From Halolamina litorea (GTDB lineage: Archaea > Halobacteriota > Halobacteria > Halobacteriales > Haloferacaceae), in NCBI RefSeq assembly GCF_026616205.1, contig NZ_JANHGR010000002.1:310001-374000 (forward strand): a stretch of DNA of 64,000 nucleotides. Reading direction: 5' to 3'. This document shows, in pieces, positions 33,527-41,898 of the stretch (within the stretch, counting starts at the first letter, position 1; each line of letters opens with the position of its first letter). The notes under the pieces are model-generated. The model was not told the DNA's origin, made no database searches, and worked only from the letters and a program-made list of their open reading frames with translations. Made by a program: the position numbers and the translations under genes.

Positions 33527-35677
33527 TCACGCGACGAACCGTTCGAGCAGCCGCCGGACCAGGGGTGGTCGACGGCTCTCCCGTGGGTGGACGGTTACCG
33601 TCGTCGCCGCGGCGCCGGTGAACTGCGGGTCGTCGTCGAACAACGCCCCGCGGAGCCGGTGGTCGACCCCGCGCCGGATCAGCAGGTCCGTCTCGGGCAG
33701 CGGCCGGTCGGCTCGGATCGACTCGGCGTCGACGGTGGTTGCGAGCGTCGACGCGAGCTCCCCGCGCCGGTCCGCCAACGCGGCCGGATCTCCGGCTTCG
33801 GACCACAGCGTGATGCCCGTCCCGCGGCCGTCGGCGACGGCCTCGGCGACGTGGATCGCCGAGGCCGGGAACACCCCGCCGTCGCCCGTCACGACCACGT
33901 CCTCCGGCGTCGTCGGGTCGGCGCTGTCGACGAGCAGCACGTCACACGGCGCGTGCCGGACCACCCAGTCGATGGGGTCGCCGAACAGCCGCGAGCGCAG
34001 TCGGAGCGGCTCGTGTTCGGCGACGACGGCGTCGACGCCGCGGCGCTTCGCGACGTTGACGATCGCGTGTTTGGTGTCGTGGCTCACGATCTCGTCGGCC
34101 TCGACCTCGACGCCGAACTCCTCGCCCAGCGCCTCGACCCGGCGCTCGAAGGAGCGGTCGGCGGTGGACTGGACGGCGGCATCCTCGGTCAGGGGGGCCT
34201 GGTCCGGTACCTCCTCGAAGCGGACGACGACCACGCGGCCGTCCTCCTCTCGCACGAGGTCGGAGGCGAGCCCGACGAGCGCCTGCTCGCGGCGCTGCTC
34301 CATCCGCTTGGTGAGCGCGACCAGCACCTCGTGGGTCGCCTCGGGCGAGCCGACCGCCGAGAGCGCCCCATCGGTGACCTGCTGGCGGATCGCGCCCGCG
34401 GCGGCACCCTCGCGGTCCACACGCGGCCGGACGTAGACGCCGTACCACAGCCCGCTCGCCACCACGATCACTGCCGCGCCCACCAGCGGGACCGTGCCCA
34501 TCTGGGTCAACAGGCCGACGCTGGTCACCGCGCCGAAGACCTGCACCCACGGGTAGAGCGGCGAGGTGAACTCCGGCTCGTACTCGACGGTCCCCTCGCG
34601 GAACGCGATCACGGCGACGTTGATCAGGGCGAACACCATGATCTGGAACGCGCTCGCGAGCTTCGCGATGTCGAGGATGGGGACGAACGCGATCAGCGCC
34701 AGCAGCACCGCGCCGGTCAGCGTGATCGAGTTCACGGGCGTCCCCAGCCGATCGCTGACCGTCGAGAACGACGGCGGTGCGAGCTTGTCCCGGCTCATGG
34801 CGAAGGGGTAGCGCGAGGAGGAGAGGATCCCCGCGTTGGCCGTCGACACGAGCGCGAGAATCGCCGCGAGGATCACCGCGAACACGCCCGCGTTGCCGAG
34901 CGTGACCTCAGCGGCCACCGCGACGGGGGTTGCCGAGCCCGCGACGGCGCCGGGGTCGGTGACGCCGACGAGGACGGCGACGATGGCGACGTAGAGGAGG
35001 GTCGTGAACGCGAGCGAGCCGAGGATGCCGAGCGGGATGTTCCGACCGGGGTTCTCGACCTCCTCGGCGACGCTCGCGACTTTGGTGACGCCGGCGTAGG
35101 AGACGAACACCAGCCCCGTCGCCGCCAGCAGCCCGCCGATGCCGTCGGCGAAGAAGTTCGCGTAGTTGCCGGTCTGGACCTGCGGGGCGCTCCCGGCGGC
35201 GAACCAGCCCAGCGCCGCGAGCATCACGACGACGATGGCGACCTGCAGTCGCCCGGTCTGTTTGGCGCCCACGAGGTTCACGAGGATCAACAGCGTCGCC
35301 AGCCCCAGCGCGACCGGCTTCATCGGCAGGTCGAACAGGAGCAGCAGGTACGGGACGCCGCCGACGAGCGCCAGCGCGCCCTTGAACGACAGGGAGAACC
35401 ACGTCCCGACGCCGGCGATGGTGCCCAGCAGCGGCCCCATGCCGCGCTCGATGTAGATGTAGGTCCCGCCGGCTTCCGGCATCGCGGTCGCCATCTCGGA
35501 CTTCGAGAGCGCCGCGGGGACGACGAGGACGCCCGCGAGCAGGTACGCGAGGATCACTGCGGGTCCGGCGATTTCGAGCGCCAGCGCCGGCAGGATGAAG
35601 ATGCCGCTGCCGATCATGGCGCCGATGCTGATGGCGAGGACCGACGGCAGGCCGAGGTCTCGTTCGAGCTCCTTCAT
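33527..35677 (-). CDS. APC-family amino-acid permease with C-terminal universal-stress domains
   Basis: A 716-residue protein. Residues 1-430 form about twelve membrane helices with APC signatures ISIGAMIGSGIFILP (about 16-30), PEAGGTYIYIERGMG and FVSYAGVTKVASVAEEVENPGRNIP. Residues about 460-600 are a UspA-like nucleotide-binding domain ending DWVVRHAPCDVLLV, and 610-700 a second degenerate one. Fusion of transporter and USP domains is common in haloarchaea and suggests ATP- or stress-controlled uptake. It overlaps the TrkA-N gene by 4 bp. The divergent Lrp gene is a natural regulator. The substrate is unknown, probably a neutral or cationic amino acid. Confidence 0.9.
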   Translation of the reverse strand: MKELERDLGLPSVLAISIGAMIGSGIFILPALALEIAGPAVILAYLLAGVLVVPAALSKSEMATAMPEAGGTYIYIERGMGPLLGTIAGVGTWFSLSFKGALALVGGVPYLLLLFDLPMKPVALGLATLLILVNLVGAKQTGRLQVAIVVVMLAALGWFAAGSAPQVQTGNYANFFADGIGGLLAATGLVFVSYAGVTKVASVAEEVENPGRNIPLGILGSLAFTTLLYVAIVAVLVGVTDPGAVAGSATPVAVAAEVTLGNAGVFAVILAAILALVSTANAGILSSSRYPFAMSRDKLAPPSFSTVSDRLGTPVNSITLTGAVLLALIAFVPILDIAKLASAFQIMVFALINVAVIAFREGTVEYEPEFTSPLYPWVQVFGAVTSVGLLTQMGTVPLVGAAVIVVASGLWYGVYVRPRVDREGAAAGAIRQQVTDGALSAVGSPEATHEVLVALTKRMEQRREQALVGLASDLVREEDGRVVVVRFEEVPDQAPLTEDAAVQSTADRSFERRVEALGEEFGVEVEADEIVSHDTKHAIVNVAKRRGVDAVVAEHEPLRLRSRLFGDPIDWVVRHAPCDVLLVDSADPTTPEDVVVTGDGGVFPASAIHVAEAVADGRGTGITLWSEAGDPAALADRRGELASTLATTVDAESIRADRPLPETDLLIRRGVDHRLRGALFDDDPQFTGAAATTVTVHPRESRRPPLVRRLLERFVA

Positions 35678-36099
35678 ACGCGCTCGGCCACCGCGGTCGA
35701 GACGGCGTCGGTCGCACAGACCACGTCGTGGCCCGCGTCGGCGAAGAGGTCGACCCGGTCGGGCGTGTTGACCAGGACGACGAGTCGCGGCTCCTCGAAC
35801 CGGACCCGGATCGACTGGGCCAGCAGGAGGTTCCGCCGGTCGGAGGGGGTGGCGACGACCACGACCGCCGCGTCGGCGACGCCCGCCTCACGGAGCGCCC
35901 CGAAGTCCGTCGGCGAGGCGGCGACGGTCGGTACGTCGGGGGGGTCGACGGTCTCGTCGATGATGACGACGGCGTGGCCGGAAGCCCGGAGGCGTCGGGC
36001 GATGGACACCCCGAGCTCCCCGTCTCCCAGCACGTAGTGGTCGGCCGCGGATGCGTTCGTGTTCGATACGTCGGTCGGTTGGCTATCGTTGTGACTCAT
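35674..36099 (-). CDS. TrkA-N (NAD-binding) regulatory protein coupled to the permease
   Basis: A 141-residue protein with one Rossmann domain: YVLGDGELGVSIARRLRASG (about 22-41, GxGxxG-like) and HAVVIID, then a strand-helix series ending RVDLFADAGHDVVCATDAV. KTN/TrkA-N domains gate K+ channels and transporters by binding NAD(H). No TrkA-C domain is present. Its stop overlaps the permease ATG (ATGA), so it probably gates or senses for that permease. The ATG at 36099 gives a leader of about 35 nt from the TATA-like box at 36157-36165. Confidence 0.85.
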   Translation of the reverse strand: MSHNDSQPTDVSNTNASAADHYVLGDGELGVSIARRLRASGHAVVIIDETVDPPDVPTVAASPTDFGALREAGVADAAVVVVATPSDRRNLLLAQSIRVRFEEPRLVVLVNTPDRVDLFADAGHDVVCATDAVSTAVAERV

Positions 36100-36358
36100 G
36101 GTACGGCGGACGGCCCGGTGTTCCGGGCGCTCGTCCGCCACTAGGTCCCGGATCAGGATAAATTTGCGCATTCAGATGACGAACCGTCAAAATCACCGGC
36201 CAAAATAGTGGTATCTGTCCTCATAATGTGGCCGCCCGGGCGACGGCGGTGGTCAGCCGGTCGCCCCTCCCGGCGGCGCCGGGGCCGTCGGGGCCGCTCG
36301 TCCCCGTTCCCGGCGGATCGCGGGGACTAAGGTGGCTCCCCGCCGAGAGCGGTTAGCG
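36100..36358. promoter_or_regulatory. divergent regulatory region between permease operon and Lrp gene
   Basis: A 259-bp gene-free spacer. A minus-strand TATA-like AAATTTATC lies at 36157-36165 for the TrkA-N/permease operon. An AT-rich island (36158-36230: caaaatcacc, ccaaaatag, cataatgtgg) is unusual for this genome and is a plausible Lrp-binding region. The right half is GC-rich, with a weak ggactaagg near 36323 ahead of the Lrp ATG. Confidence 0.5.
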
Positions 36359-36838
36359 ATGAAAGACGGAGAGCTGGACGACGTGGACCGACACATTCTC
36401 TACTACCTCCAGCAGGACGCACGCGGCACCTCCTCCAGCGAGATCGCGGAGAAGTTGGACCTCTCGGCGAGCACCGTCCGCACCCGGATCAGCAAGCTCG
36501 AAGACAGCGGTATCATCCGAGGCTACCACCTCGATATCGACTACGACCTCGCGGGCTACCCGCTCTACACCAAGATCATCTGTACCGCGCCGATCCCCGA
36601 ACGCGACGAACTCGCGAACGCGGCCCGGAAGATCCGCGGCGTGACCGCGGTGCGGGAGATCATGACCGGCGAGCGGAACGTCTACGTCAACACGATCGGT
36701 CGCGACCACGACGACCTGAACCGGATCAGCGAGGACCTCGACGCGCTGGGCCTCGAGATCGTCGACGAGCAGATCATCCGCGACGAGTACGTCTGTCCGT
36801 ACCACGGGTTCCTCGAAGGCGACGAGGAGTGCGAATAG
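36359..36838 (+). CDS. Lrp/AsnC-family transcriptional regulator
   Basis: A 159-residue protein. The N-terminal winged HTH LDDVDRHILYYLQQDARGTSSSEIAEKLDLSASTVRTRISKLEDSGIIRGY covers about 5-56. A RAM/AsnC effector domain (about 70-140) follows, with IRGVTAVREIMTGERNVYVNTIG. The C-terminus EYVCPYHGFLEGDEECE adds a Cys-Pro-Tyr-His...Cys cluster not usual in Lrp. It is divergent from the TrkA-N/APC permease operon and probably regulates it in response to an amino acid. Start MKDGELDD is preferred over an ATG 27 nt upstream. Confidence 0.9.
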   Translation: MKDGELDDVDRHILYYLQQDARGTSSSEIAEKLDLSASTVRTRISKLEDSGIIRGYHLDIDYDLAGYPLYTKIICTAPIPERDELANAARKIRGVTAVREIMTGERNVYVNTIGRDHDDLNRISEDLDALGLEIVDEQIIRDEYVCPYHGFLEGDEECE

Positions 36839-36851
36839 CCGGCGACGGCCC

Positions 36852-36986
36852 GCTCACCCTCGTGCGCTCCGTCGCACGAGGTCAGAGGCTGCGCCGTCGC
36901 CGTGCAAGTAGCCACCCACGGCTCACTCCCGGCCGTGCGCTCCGTCGCACGGTGCTGGAGACTACGCCGTCGTCGTGCCAGTAGCC
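36852..36986. repeat. two-copy tandem repeat with a conserved hairpin
   Basis: Unit one (36852-36913) and unit two (36921-36986) share gctcac, an identical 16-nt gtgcgctccgtcgcac, then a diverged cgccgtcg...gtgc-agtagcc. The 16-mer forms a hairpin in both copies with flanks that change but still pair: ctc/gag in copy one (8-bp stem), cc/gg in copy two (7-bp stem). It occupies most of the 210-bp spacer between the Lrp gene and the cupin gene. Confidence 0.65.
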
Positions 36987-37016
36987 GGTCCCGACCGGCG
37001 TCCCGCCGACGTAGCC

Positions 37017-37026
37017 GGCTTTTTCC
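37017..37026 (+). promoter_or_regulatory. T-rich promoter box of the cupin-PHP pair
   Basis: ggctttttcc is centred about 27 nt before the ATG at 37049 and inside the longer open frame starting at 36902, which it therefore excludes. Confidence 0.5.
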
Positions 37027-37048
37027 CCCCGCCGGTCCATGGGGGGGC

Positions 37049-37357
37049 ATGGACCAACTACCCGACGTGACCCCCGACGCGGGAGAGATCGAGACCCGCG
37101 AACTGGCCGTCGACGACGCCGCCCTCGTGAAAGCGTTCTTCCTCGGCCCGGGCGCCGAACTCGACAGCCACGACCACCCCGAGAGCCTGAACGTGTTCCA
37201 CGTCCTCCGGGGCACCGTCACGGTGATTCAGGACGGCGAAGAGGCGGCCATCGACGCTCCCGGCGTCGTCGTCAACGAACGCGGCGTCGCCCACGGCGCT
37301 CGCAACGAGACCGACGAGACGGTCGTGTTCACGGCGACGCTCGCGCCGCTCCCCTGA
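37049..37357 (+). CDS. cupin-domain protein
   Basis: A 102-residue single cupin barrel. Motif 1 is GAELDSHDHPESLNVFHVLRG (about 35-55), with His/His/Glu metal ligands. Motif 2 is APGVVVNERGVAHGARNETDE, with one His. Such small cupins bind Fe, Mn or Zn and act as enzymes or sensors; none can be assigned here. Its stop overlaps the PHP gene start by one base (TGATG), so the two are coupled. Confidence 0.87.
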   Translation: MDQLPDVTPDAGEIETRELAVDDAALVKAFFLGPGAELDSHDHPESLNVFHVLRGTVTVIQDGEEAAIDAPGVVVNERGVAHGARNETDETVVFTATLAPLP

Positions 37358-38133
37358 TGGTCCGGTACGACTACCACACCCACTCGAACTACTCGGACGG
37401 CTACTTCATCCCCGCGATGGTCCGGGCGGCGGAGGCGGCCGGCCTCGACGGCGTCGGCTTCGCGGACCACTGCAACGTCACCGCCGAGGGTGAGGCGCGG
37501 CGGCGCCTCGACGGTCTCGGGTTCGCGCTCGACGAGACCTACCACCGGCGCCGTGAGGGGATCGAGTGGGCCCGAACCGAGACGGACATCGAGGTATTCG
37601 ACGCCGTGGAGATGGACTACGTCCCGGGCCACGAGGACGACATCGCGGCGTTCCTCGAGGAGGCGCGGTTCGACTACGCCCTCGGCAGCGTCCACTCGGT
37701 CGAGGGTTCGGACGTACAGTGGTCCGAGAACTTCGTCGACCTGGACGAGGCGGCGCGCCGCGAGGTCGTCGACGGCTACTACGACATCCTCGCGACGCTG
37801 GCCGAGACGGAACTGTTCGACATCGCCGCCCACGCTGACCTCGTGGAGCGAACGCCCGAACTCCGGGGGTACTCGACGGTCGACCACTACGAGCAGGCCG
37901 CCGCGGCGTTCGCCGACTCCGCGACGGTGCCGGAGATCAACGCCGGGCGCGTACTCGACGACTACGGCGAGTTCCACCCCGCGCCGGACCTCCTCGATAC
38001 GTTCCGCGACTACGGCGTCGAGTTCGTGGTCGGCAGCGACTCCCACCGTCCCGAGGAGATCGGCGGCCGGATCGACGCGCTGGAGACCCACCTCGACGAC
38101 CTCGGCATCGAGCCGGCGACGATCGAGTTCTGA
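37357..38133 (+). CDS. PHP-domain phosphatase, histidinol-phosphatase-like
   Basis: A 258-residue PHP protein. Metal-binding motifs in order are YDYHTHSNYSDG (about 4-15), ADHCN (about 36-40), ALGSVHS (about 107-113), DIAAHADL (about 148-155) and GSDSHRPEEIGG (about 224-235). The set matches the HisK/HIS2 class, which removes phosphate from histidinol phosphate, although other phosphoesterase roles are known. No other his gene is near. It is coupled to the upstream cupin gene by a TGATG overlap. Confidence 0.88.
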   Translation: MVRYDYHTHSNYSDGYFIPAMVRAAEAAGLDGVGFADHCNVTAEGEARRRLDGLGFALDETYHRRREGIEWARTETDIEVFDAVEMDYVPGHEDDIAAFLEEARFDYALGSVHSVEGSDVQWSENFVDLDEAARREVVDGYYDILATLAETELFDIAAHADLVERTPELRGYSTVDHYEQAAAAFADSATVPEINAGRVLDDYGEFHPAPDLLDTFRDYGVEFVVGSDSHRPEEIGGRIDALETHLDDLGIEPATIEF

Positions 38134-38226
38134 GCCGGCGGGCGCCGCGGGGGTGCCGACGTGTGCCATCGACCCCCGGTTACCGCCACCGCAGGGTTGA
38201 CCCGTGCCCGACTCTCCTCTCTGCGT

Positions 38227-39027
38227 ATGCAGGACATCTCCCGACTCGGCTTCGGGACCTACGAGAACGACGACCCCGAACAGTGTACCGAGAGCGTCCG
38301 GACCGCGCTGAACGTCGGCTACGAGCACGTCGACACCGCCCAGAGCTACGGGAACGAGGCCGCCGTCGGCGACGGCATCGCCGAGAGCGACGTCGACGGC
38401 GAGGACGTCTTCGTCGCGACCAAGCTCTCGACGGAGAACCTCGCCTACGACGACGCCGTCGAGAGCGCCCACGAGAGCGTCGAACGGCTGGGCGTCGACT
38501 CCATCGACCTGCTCTACGTCCACTGGCCGATCAACACCTACGACCCCGAGGGGACGATCGAGGCGCTGAACGACCTCCACGCCGACGGCGTCGTCGACGC
38601 CGTGGGGCTGTCGAACTTCCGCATCGACCAACTCGACGCCGCCATCGAGCGCCTCGACCCGCCGCTCGCGGCCCACCAGGTCGAGTGCCACCCGATGCTG
38701 CCCCAGGAGGACCTCCGCGCCCACGCCGTCGAACACGACTACGCGCTCGTGGCGTACTGCCCCATCGCCCGCAATCAGGTCGCCGACGTCCCCGAGATCC
38801 AGGCGGTCGCCGAGAAGCACGACGCCTCGCCCGCGCAGGTCAGCCTCGCGTGGCTGCTCAGCAAGGAGAACCTCGTCGCGATCCCGAAGGCGACCGGCGA
38901 GGCCCACATCCGGGACAACTGGGGCGCTCGGGACCTCGAACTCGACGCCGAGGACATCGAGACGATCGACGGGATCGACGAGCACCACCGCATCGTCGAC
39001 TTCGAGGCGGCGCCGTGGAACCAGTAG
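38227..39027 (+). CDS. aldo/keto reductase
   Basis: A 266-residue TIM-barrel NADPH oxidoreductase. Catalytic residues are visible as Asp and Tyr in HVDTAQSYGNE (about 36-46), Lys in VATKLS (about 65) and His in LLYVHWP (about 97). VGLSNF and the C-terminal AIPKATGEAHIRDNW bind NADP. It reduces carbonyls, with the substrate unspecified. The length is on the short side but complete. It stands alone, with a weak promoter region upstream. Confidence 0.9.
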   Translation: MQDISRLGFGTYENDDPEQCTESVRTALNVGYEHVDTAQSYGNEAAVGDGIAESDVDGEDVFVATKLSTENLAYDDAVESAHESVERLGVDSIDLLYVHWPINTYDPEGTIEALNDLHADGVVDAVGLSNFRIDQLDAAIERLDPPLAAHQVECHPMLPQEDLRAHAVEHDYALVAYCPIARNQVADVPEIQAVAEKHDASPAQVSLAWLLSKENLVAIPKATGEAHIRDNWGARDLELDAEDIETIDGIDEHHRIVDFEAAPWNQ

Positions 39028-39041
39028 CCGCCTCCACGCAC

Positions 39042-39048
39042 CTTATCC
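39042..39048 (+). promoter_or_regulatory. TATA-like box positioned for a 21-codon upstream ORF
   Basis: cttatcc is centred about 27 nt before the ATG at 39072 rather than before the main gene start at 39134, so the transcript would begin at the small upstream reading frame. Confidence 0.45.
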
Positions 39049-39071
39049 CCGAGAACGCACAACGTCGACAC

Positions 39072-39137
39072 ATGCACTCCCCGACGGACACCCGTGACCC
39101 GACCGCTCCCGCCGGACGGCGACGGGCCGAGCCATGA
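39072..39137 (+). CDS. 21-residue upstream ORF overlapping the next start codon
   Basis: ATG at 39072 opens MHSPTDTRDPTAPAGRRRAE plus a final Pro, ending in a TGA that overlaps the next gene's ATG (ATGA, 39134-39137). The TATA-like box is spaced for this ATG. It may be a leader peptide that couples translation of the downstream gene, or a chance frame; the protein itself shows nothing recognisable. Confidence 0.4.
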   Translation: MHSPTDTRDPTAPAGRRRAEP

Positions 39138-39562
39138 GCCCGTTCGACGCGCCGGGCTCGCGCGAACCGCGGGACCGCCCCGACGCGCCGCCGGTGCCGG
39201 ACGCCGACGGCGTCCCGTTCGACCCCGCGGTACTCCAGCAGGCCGCTCACCCGGAGGGCGTCGAGGCCGGTGAACTGCCGGAGCTACTCGGCCAGGTCGA
39301 GGCCCACCTCACCGACTGTCGGGAGTCCCTGCGCCGGAAGTTCGAGCGCGCCCACGCCGACGACCACCGCGAGCTGTTCTTCGTCCCGCCGGACTACTGG
39401 GAGGGCGTCGCCACCGTGCTCTCGCTGAGTTCGCGGGAGAAGGAGGCGGTCCGTCGGGCCCACGAGCGCCAACTGCTCCGCGTCGGCGCCGAGACCCGCC
39501 GCGGCATGGAGTTCGACGCCGCACTCGACATCCGGACCGCGGTCGTCGTCAGTCGGGAGTAG
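39134..39562 (+). CDS. conserved haloarchaeal protein, unknown function
   Basis: A 142-residue soluble protein. The Pro/Asp-rich N-terminus (1-35) is followed by a helical domain containing PELLGQVEAHLTDCRESLRRKFERAHADDHRELFFVPPDYWE and LSLSSREKEAVRRAHERQLLRVGAETRRGMEF. There is no membrane helix or metal motif. Its ATG overlaps the stop of a 21-codon frame. I do not recognise a characterised homologue. Confidence 0.75.
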   Translation: MSPFDAPGSREPRDRPDAPPVPDADGVPFDPAVLQQAAHPEGVEAGELPELLGQVEAHLTDCRESLRRKFERAHADDHRELFFVPPDYWEGVATVLSLSSREKEAVRRAHERQLLRVGAETRRGMEFDAALDIRTAVVVSRE

Positions 39563-39608
39563 CGGCGTCGACCCGCCTCGCTGTTCACTCAGATCTGGTC
39601 GATGCGGT

Positions 39609-39887
39609 CTACGACCCGCTGTCGAGGATGCTTCGCCCGAACAGGAGGCCGAGACCCAAGACGAGCAACGCGAGGGTCAGGACGCCGCTCGCGAGGTCGA
39701 TAGTCGGCGTGAGCGTGAGGAACCGACTCGGAACAAGTTCGGCGACCGCGTACGCGAGGACGAGCAGGAGCGCCCCGGTTCGCTCGGCGTCCCCGCGATC
39801 GCTGCCGTGAACGACCGCCGACCCGAGGGTCCACGCCAACCCTGCCGTGGCGAGGACCGCGATCGAGAGGACGGCGTAATCTATCAC
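39609..39887 (-). CDS. small three-helix membrane protein
   Basis: A 92-residue protein from a GTG start. It has three hydrophobic segments: YAVLSIAVLATAGLAWTLG, TGALLLVLAYAVAELVP and LASGVLTLALLVLGLGLLFG. There is no known motif and no clear TATA box upstream, so the start is uncertain. Confidence 0.6.
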   Translation of the reverse strand: MIDYAVLSIAVLATAGLAWTLGSAVVHGSDRGDAERTGALLLVLAYAVAELVPSRFLTLTPTIDLASGVLTLALLVLGLGLLFGRSILDSGS

Positions 39888-40018
39888 GTACCGTTCACGG
39901 CCCCTGTTGGTCTTGTCGTTGTCGAGTGCCGATCACGACTGCCCGATCTCGAAGCGTGGGCGGCGTCGACTCGGTGGCCGAGGCACGGAAGTCTCGGCAG
40001 GTCGCGAGCCGTGACCGG

Positions 40019-41848
40019 TCAGAGCCGCCGTTCGAGGAACTCCCCGATCAGCCCGAACGCCCGCACTTTCTGCTCGGCGTCGGAGCTACCGTGACCTTCC
40101 TCCTCCAGTTCCTCGTACTCGAAGTCGCCATCGGGCCCTTCCTCCCAGCCCCGTTCCAGCAGCGCGTCCCGGAACGTCCGAGCCTGCGAGATCGGGCAGC
40201 GCGGGTCGTTGACGCCGTGGACGACGAACACCGGCGCCTCCATGCTCCCGACGTGGGTGATCGGCGAGCGCTCTCGCCAGAGGTCTTCGTTCTCCTCGGG
40301 GTCGCCGAGTTGCTGCTCCAGCGTCGCCTTGAAGTGCGGCATCGACTCCTCGTACAGCAGTTGCAGGTCGGTGATCCCGATCCACGCGACGCCGGTCGCC
40401 CATATCTCGGGGTACATCGTGAGTTGGCAGTACGCCGAGTAGCCGCCGTAGGAGCCGCCGAACACGCCGAGTCGGTCCTCGTCGACGAACTCCCGATCGC
40501 CGAGCCAGCGCCCGCCGGCGGCGATGTCCGCCTGTTCGGCGCCGCCCCAGTCGCCGAGGATCGCCTGCTGGAACTCCCGACCGCGGCCGATCGAGCCACG
40601 GTAGTTCGGCAGCAACACCGAGTAGCCCTCGCTGACGAGGAACTGCGCGTAGAGGTCGAAAGACTGCATCGACTGGCCGTGGGGACCGCCGTGGACCTTC
40701 ACCACACCCGGGGTCTCCTCGTCGGCGTCGCCCGCGGGCCGGTCCCGCGCGTCGTACAGCAGTGCGCCGATCTCCGTGCCGTCCTCGGAGTCGTAGGTGA
40801 CGTACTCGGCGTCGGCGAACGCGTCGGGGTCGATATCGCCGTAGTCGGGTTCGATCAGGGTCTCCGTCGCGCCGTCGTCGTAGGCCAGCAGCGTCGAGCG
40901 CGAGGCGGGCGTCGTCTGCGTGAACACCGCGCGGCCGTCAGCGAGGTAGTGCTCGCCACCCGCCAACGAGGCGACGCCGTCCGCGAGGTCGAGCATCGCC
41001 GCGTCGCCGGTCGTGAGGTCGTAGCGAACGGGGGTCCGGCCCGCCCGCTCCGAGCGCAGGACGTACGCCGTCTCCCCGTCGGGACCGAACGCTTGGGGAC
41101 TCTCCTCGGCGCTGCCGTCGCTCAGCCACGACACCGAGTCGTCGCCGAGGTCGTAGACGCCGGCGTTGGTGAAGTCCTCCGTGTCGTCGCGCACGAGGAG
41201 GCGCTCGCCGTCGGGGTGCCAGTCGACCGCGGCGGTCTGGGACCCCGTCTCGCCGATCTCGAGCCGTCGGGACTCGCCCGAGCCGAGGTCCATCACGTAG
41301 GCGTCGCGGTTCTCCATCGCCGCCGTCTCGTTGGTGGCGTAGCTGATCCGGCCGCCGTCGGGTGAGAACGCGCCGCCGCGGACCGGCTCGTCGTTCTCGG
41401 TCAGCTGTTCGGTCTCCCCGCTCTCGGGGTCGAACAGGTAGAGGTTCATCTGCTCGCCCTCGTCGCTGCCGTAGAGCAGGCGGCCGTCGTCGGCCACGTC
41501 GTTGAGCACGGCCTGGCCGGGCGTCTCGATAACCGGTTCGGCGTCGCCGTCGAGGTCGATGGCCCACACGTCGTTCTGCTCGTCGCCGCCGTCGTCGAGG
41601 TGGAAAAACACCCGTTCGCCGTCGGCGTCCCACTCGATCGGCCAGCGGGCCGCGCGCGGGACCTCGCCGTCGCTGATCCGGGTACGGTCGCCGTCGACCC
41701 TTTGGACGTACAGTTCGTTCCGGCCGGTGCCGTCGTAGTAGAACGCGATCCGCTCGCCGCCGGGCGCCACGCGCGGGTGGTGGAACTCCGGGAGTCGGGC
41801 CAGTTCCTCGGGGGTGAACCGTCTCTTGCCGCTGGTCTCGCTACTCAT
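40019..41848 (-). CDS. S9-family prolyl oligopeptidase-like serine peptidase
   Basis: A 609-residue protein. The N-terminal seven-bladed propeller (about 20-350) shows WDADGERVFFHLDDGG and SPDGGRISYATNE-type repeats. The C-terminal alpha/beta-hydrolase domain has the catalytic Ser in GGSYGGYSAY (about 470), Asp in VHGVNDPRCP (about 555) and His in EEGHGSSD (about 588). It resembles acylaminoacyl peptidases that trim short peptides in the cytosol; there is no signal peptide. The open frame extends upstream to 42391, but the TATA-like GTATTTTC near 41876 fits the ATG at 41848. Confidence 0.92.
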   Translation of the reverse strand: MSSETSGKRRFTPEELARLPEFHHPRVAPGGERIAFYYDGTGRNELYVQRVDGDRTRISDGEVPRAARWPIEWDADGERVFFHLDDGGDEQNDVWAIDLDGDAEPVIETPGQAVLNDVADDGRLLYGSDEGEQMNLYLFDPESGETEQLTENDEPVRGGAFSPDGGRISYATNETAAMENRDAYVMDLGSGESRRLEIGETGSQTAAVDWHPDGERLLVRDDTEDFTNAGVYDLGDDSVSWLSDGSAEESPQAFGPDGETAYVLRSERAGRTPVRYDLTTGDAAMLDLADGVASLAGGEHYLADGRAVFTQTTPASRSTLLAYDDGATETLIEPDYGDIDPDAFADAEYVTYDSEDGTEIGALLYDARDRPAGDADEETPGVVKVHGGPHGQSMQSFDLYAQFLVSEGYSVLLPNYRGSIGRGREFQQAILGDWGGAEQADIAAGGRWLGDREFVDEDRLGVFGGSYGGYSAYCQLTMYPEIWATGVAWIGITDLQLLYEESMPHFKATLEQQLGDPEENEDLWRERSPITHVGSMEAPVFVVHGVNDPRCPISQARTFRDALLERGWEEGPDGDFEYEELEEEGHGSSDAEQKVRAFGLIGEFLERRL

Positions 41849-41898
41849 CGATCCACACGTCCCACGGCGCCGAGAAAATACCTGTGTCTCCGGTGAAA

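Noticed and set aside
33310-33621. 103-codon frame in the spacer after the surface protein
   Set aside because: Arg/Ser/Gly-rich with no homology I recognise, runs into the permease gene on the other strand, and lacks a correctly spaced promoter.
33404-36037. 877-codon plus-strand frame opposite the APC permease
   Set aside because: Arg/Asp/His-rich shadow without any domain. The minus strand has clear permease and stress-domain motifs with a coupled gene.
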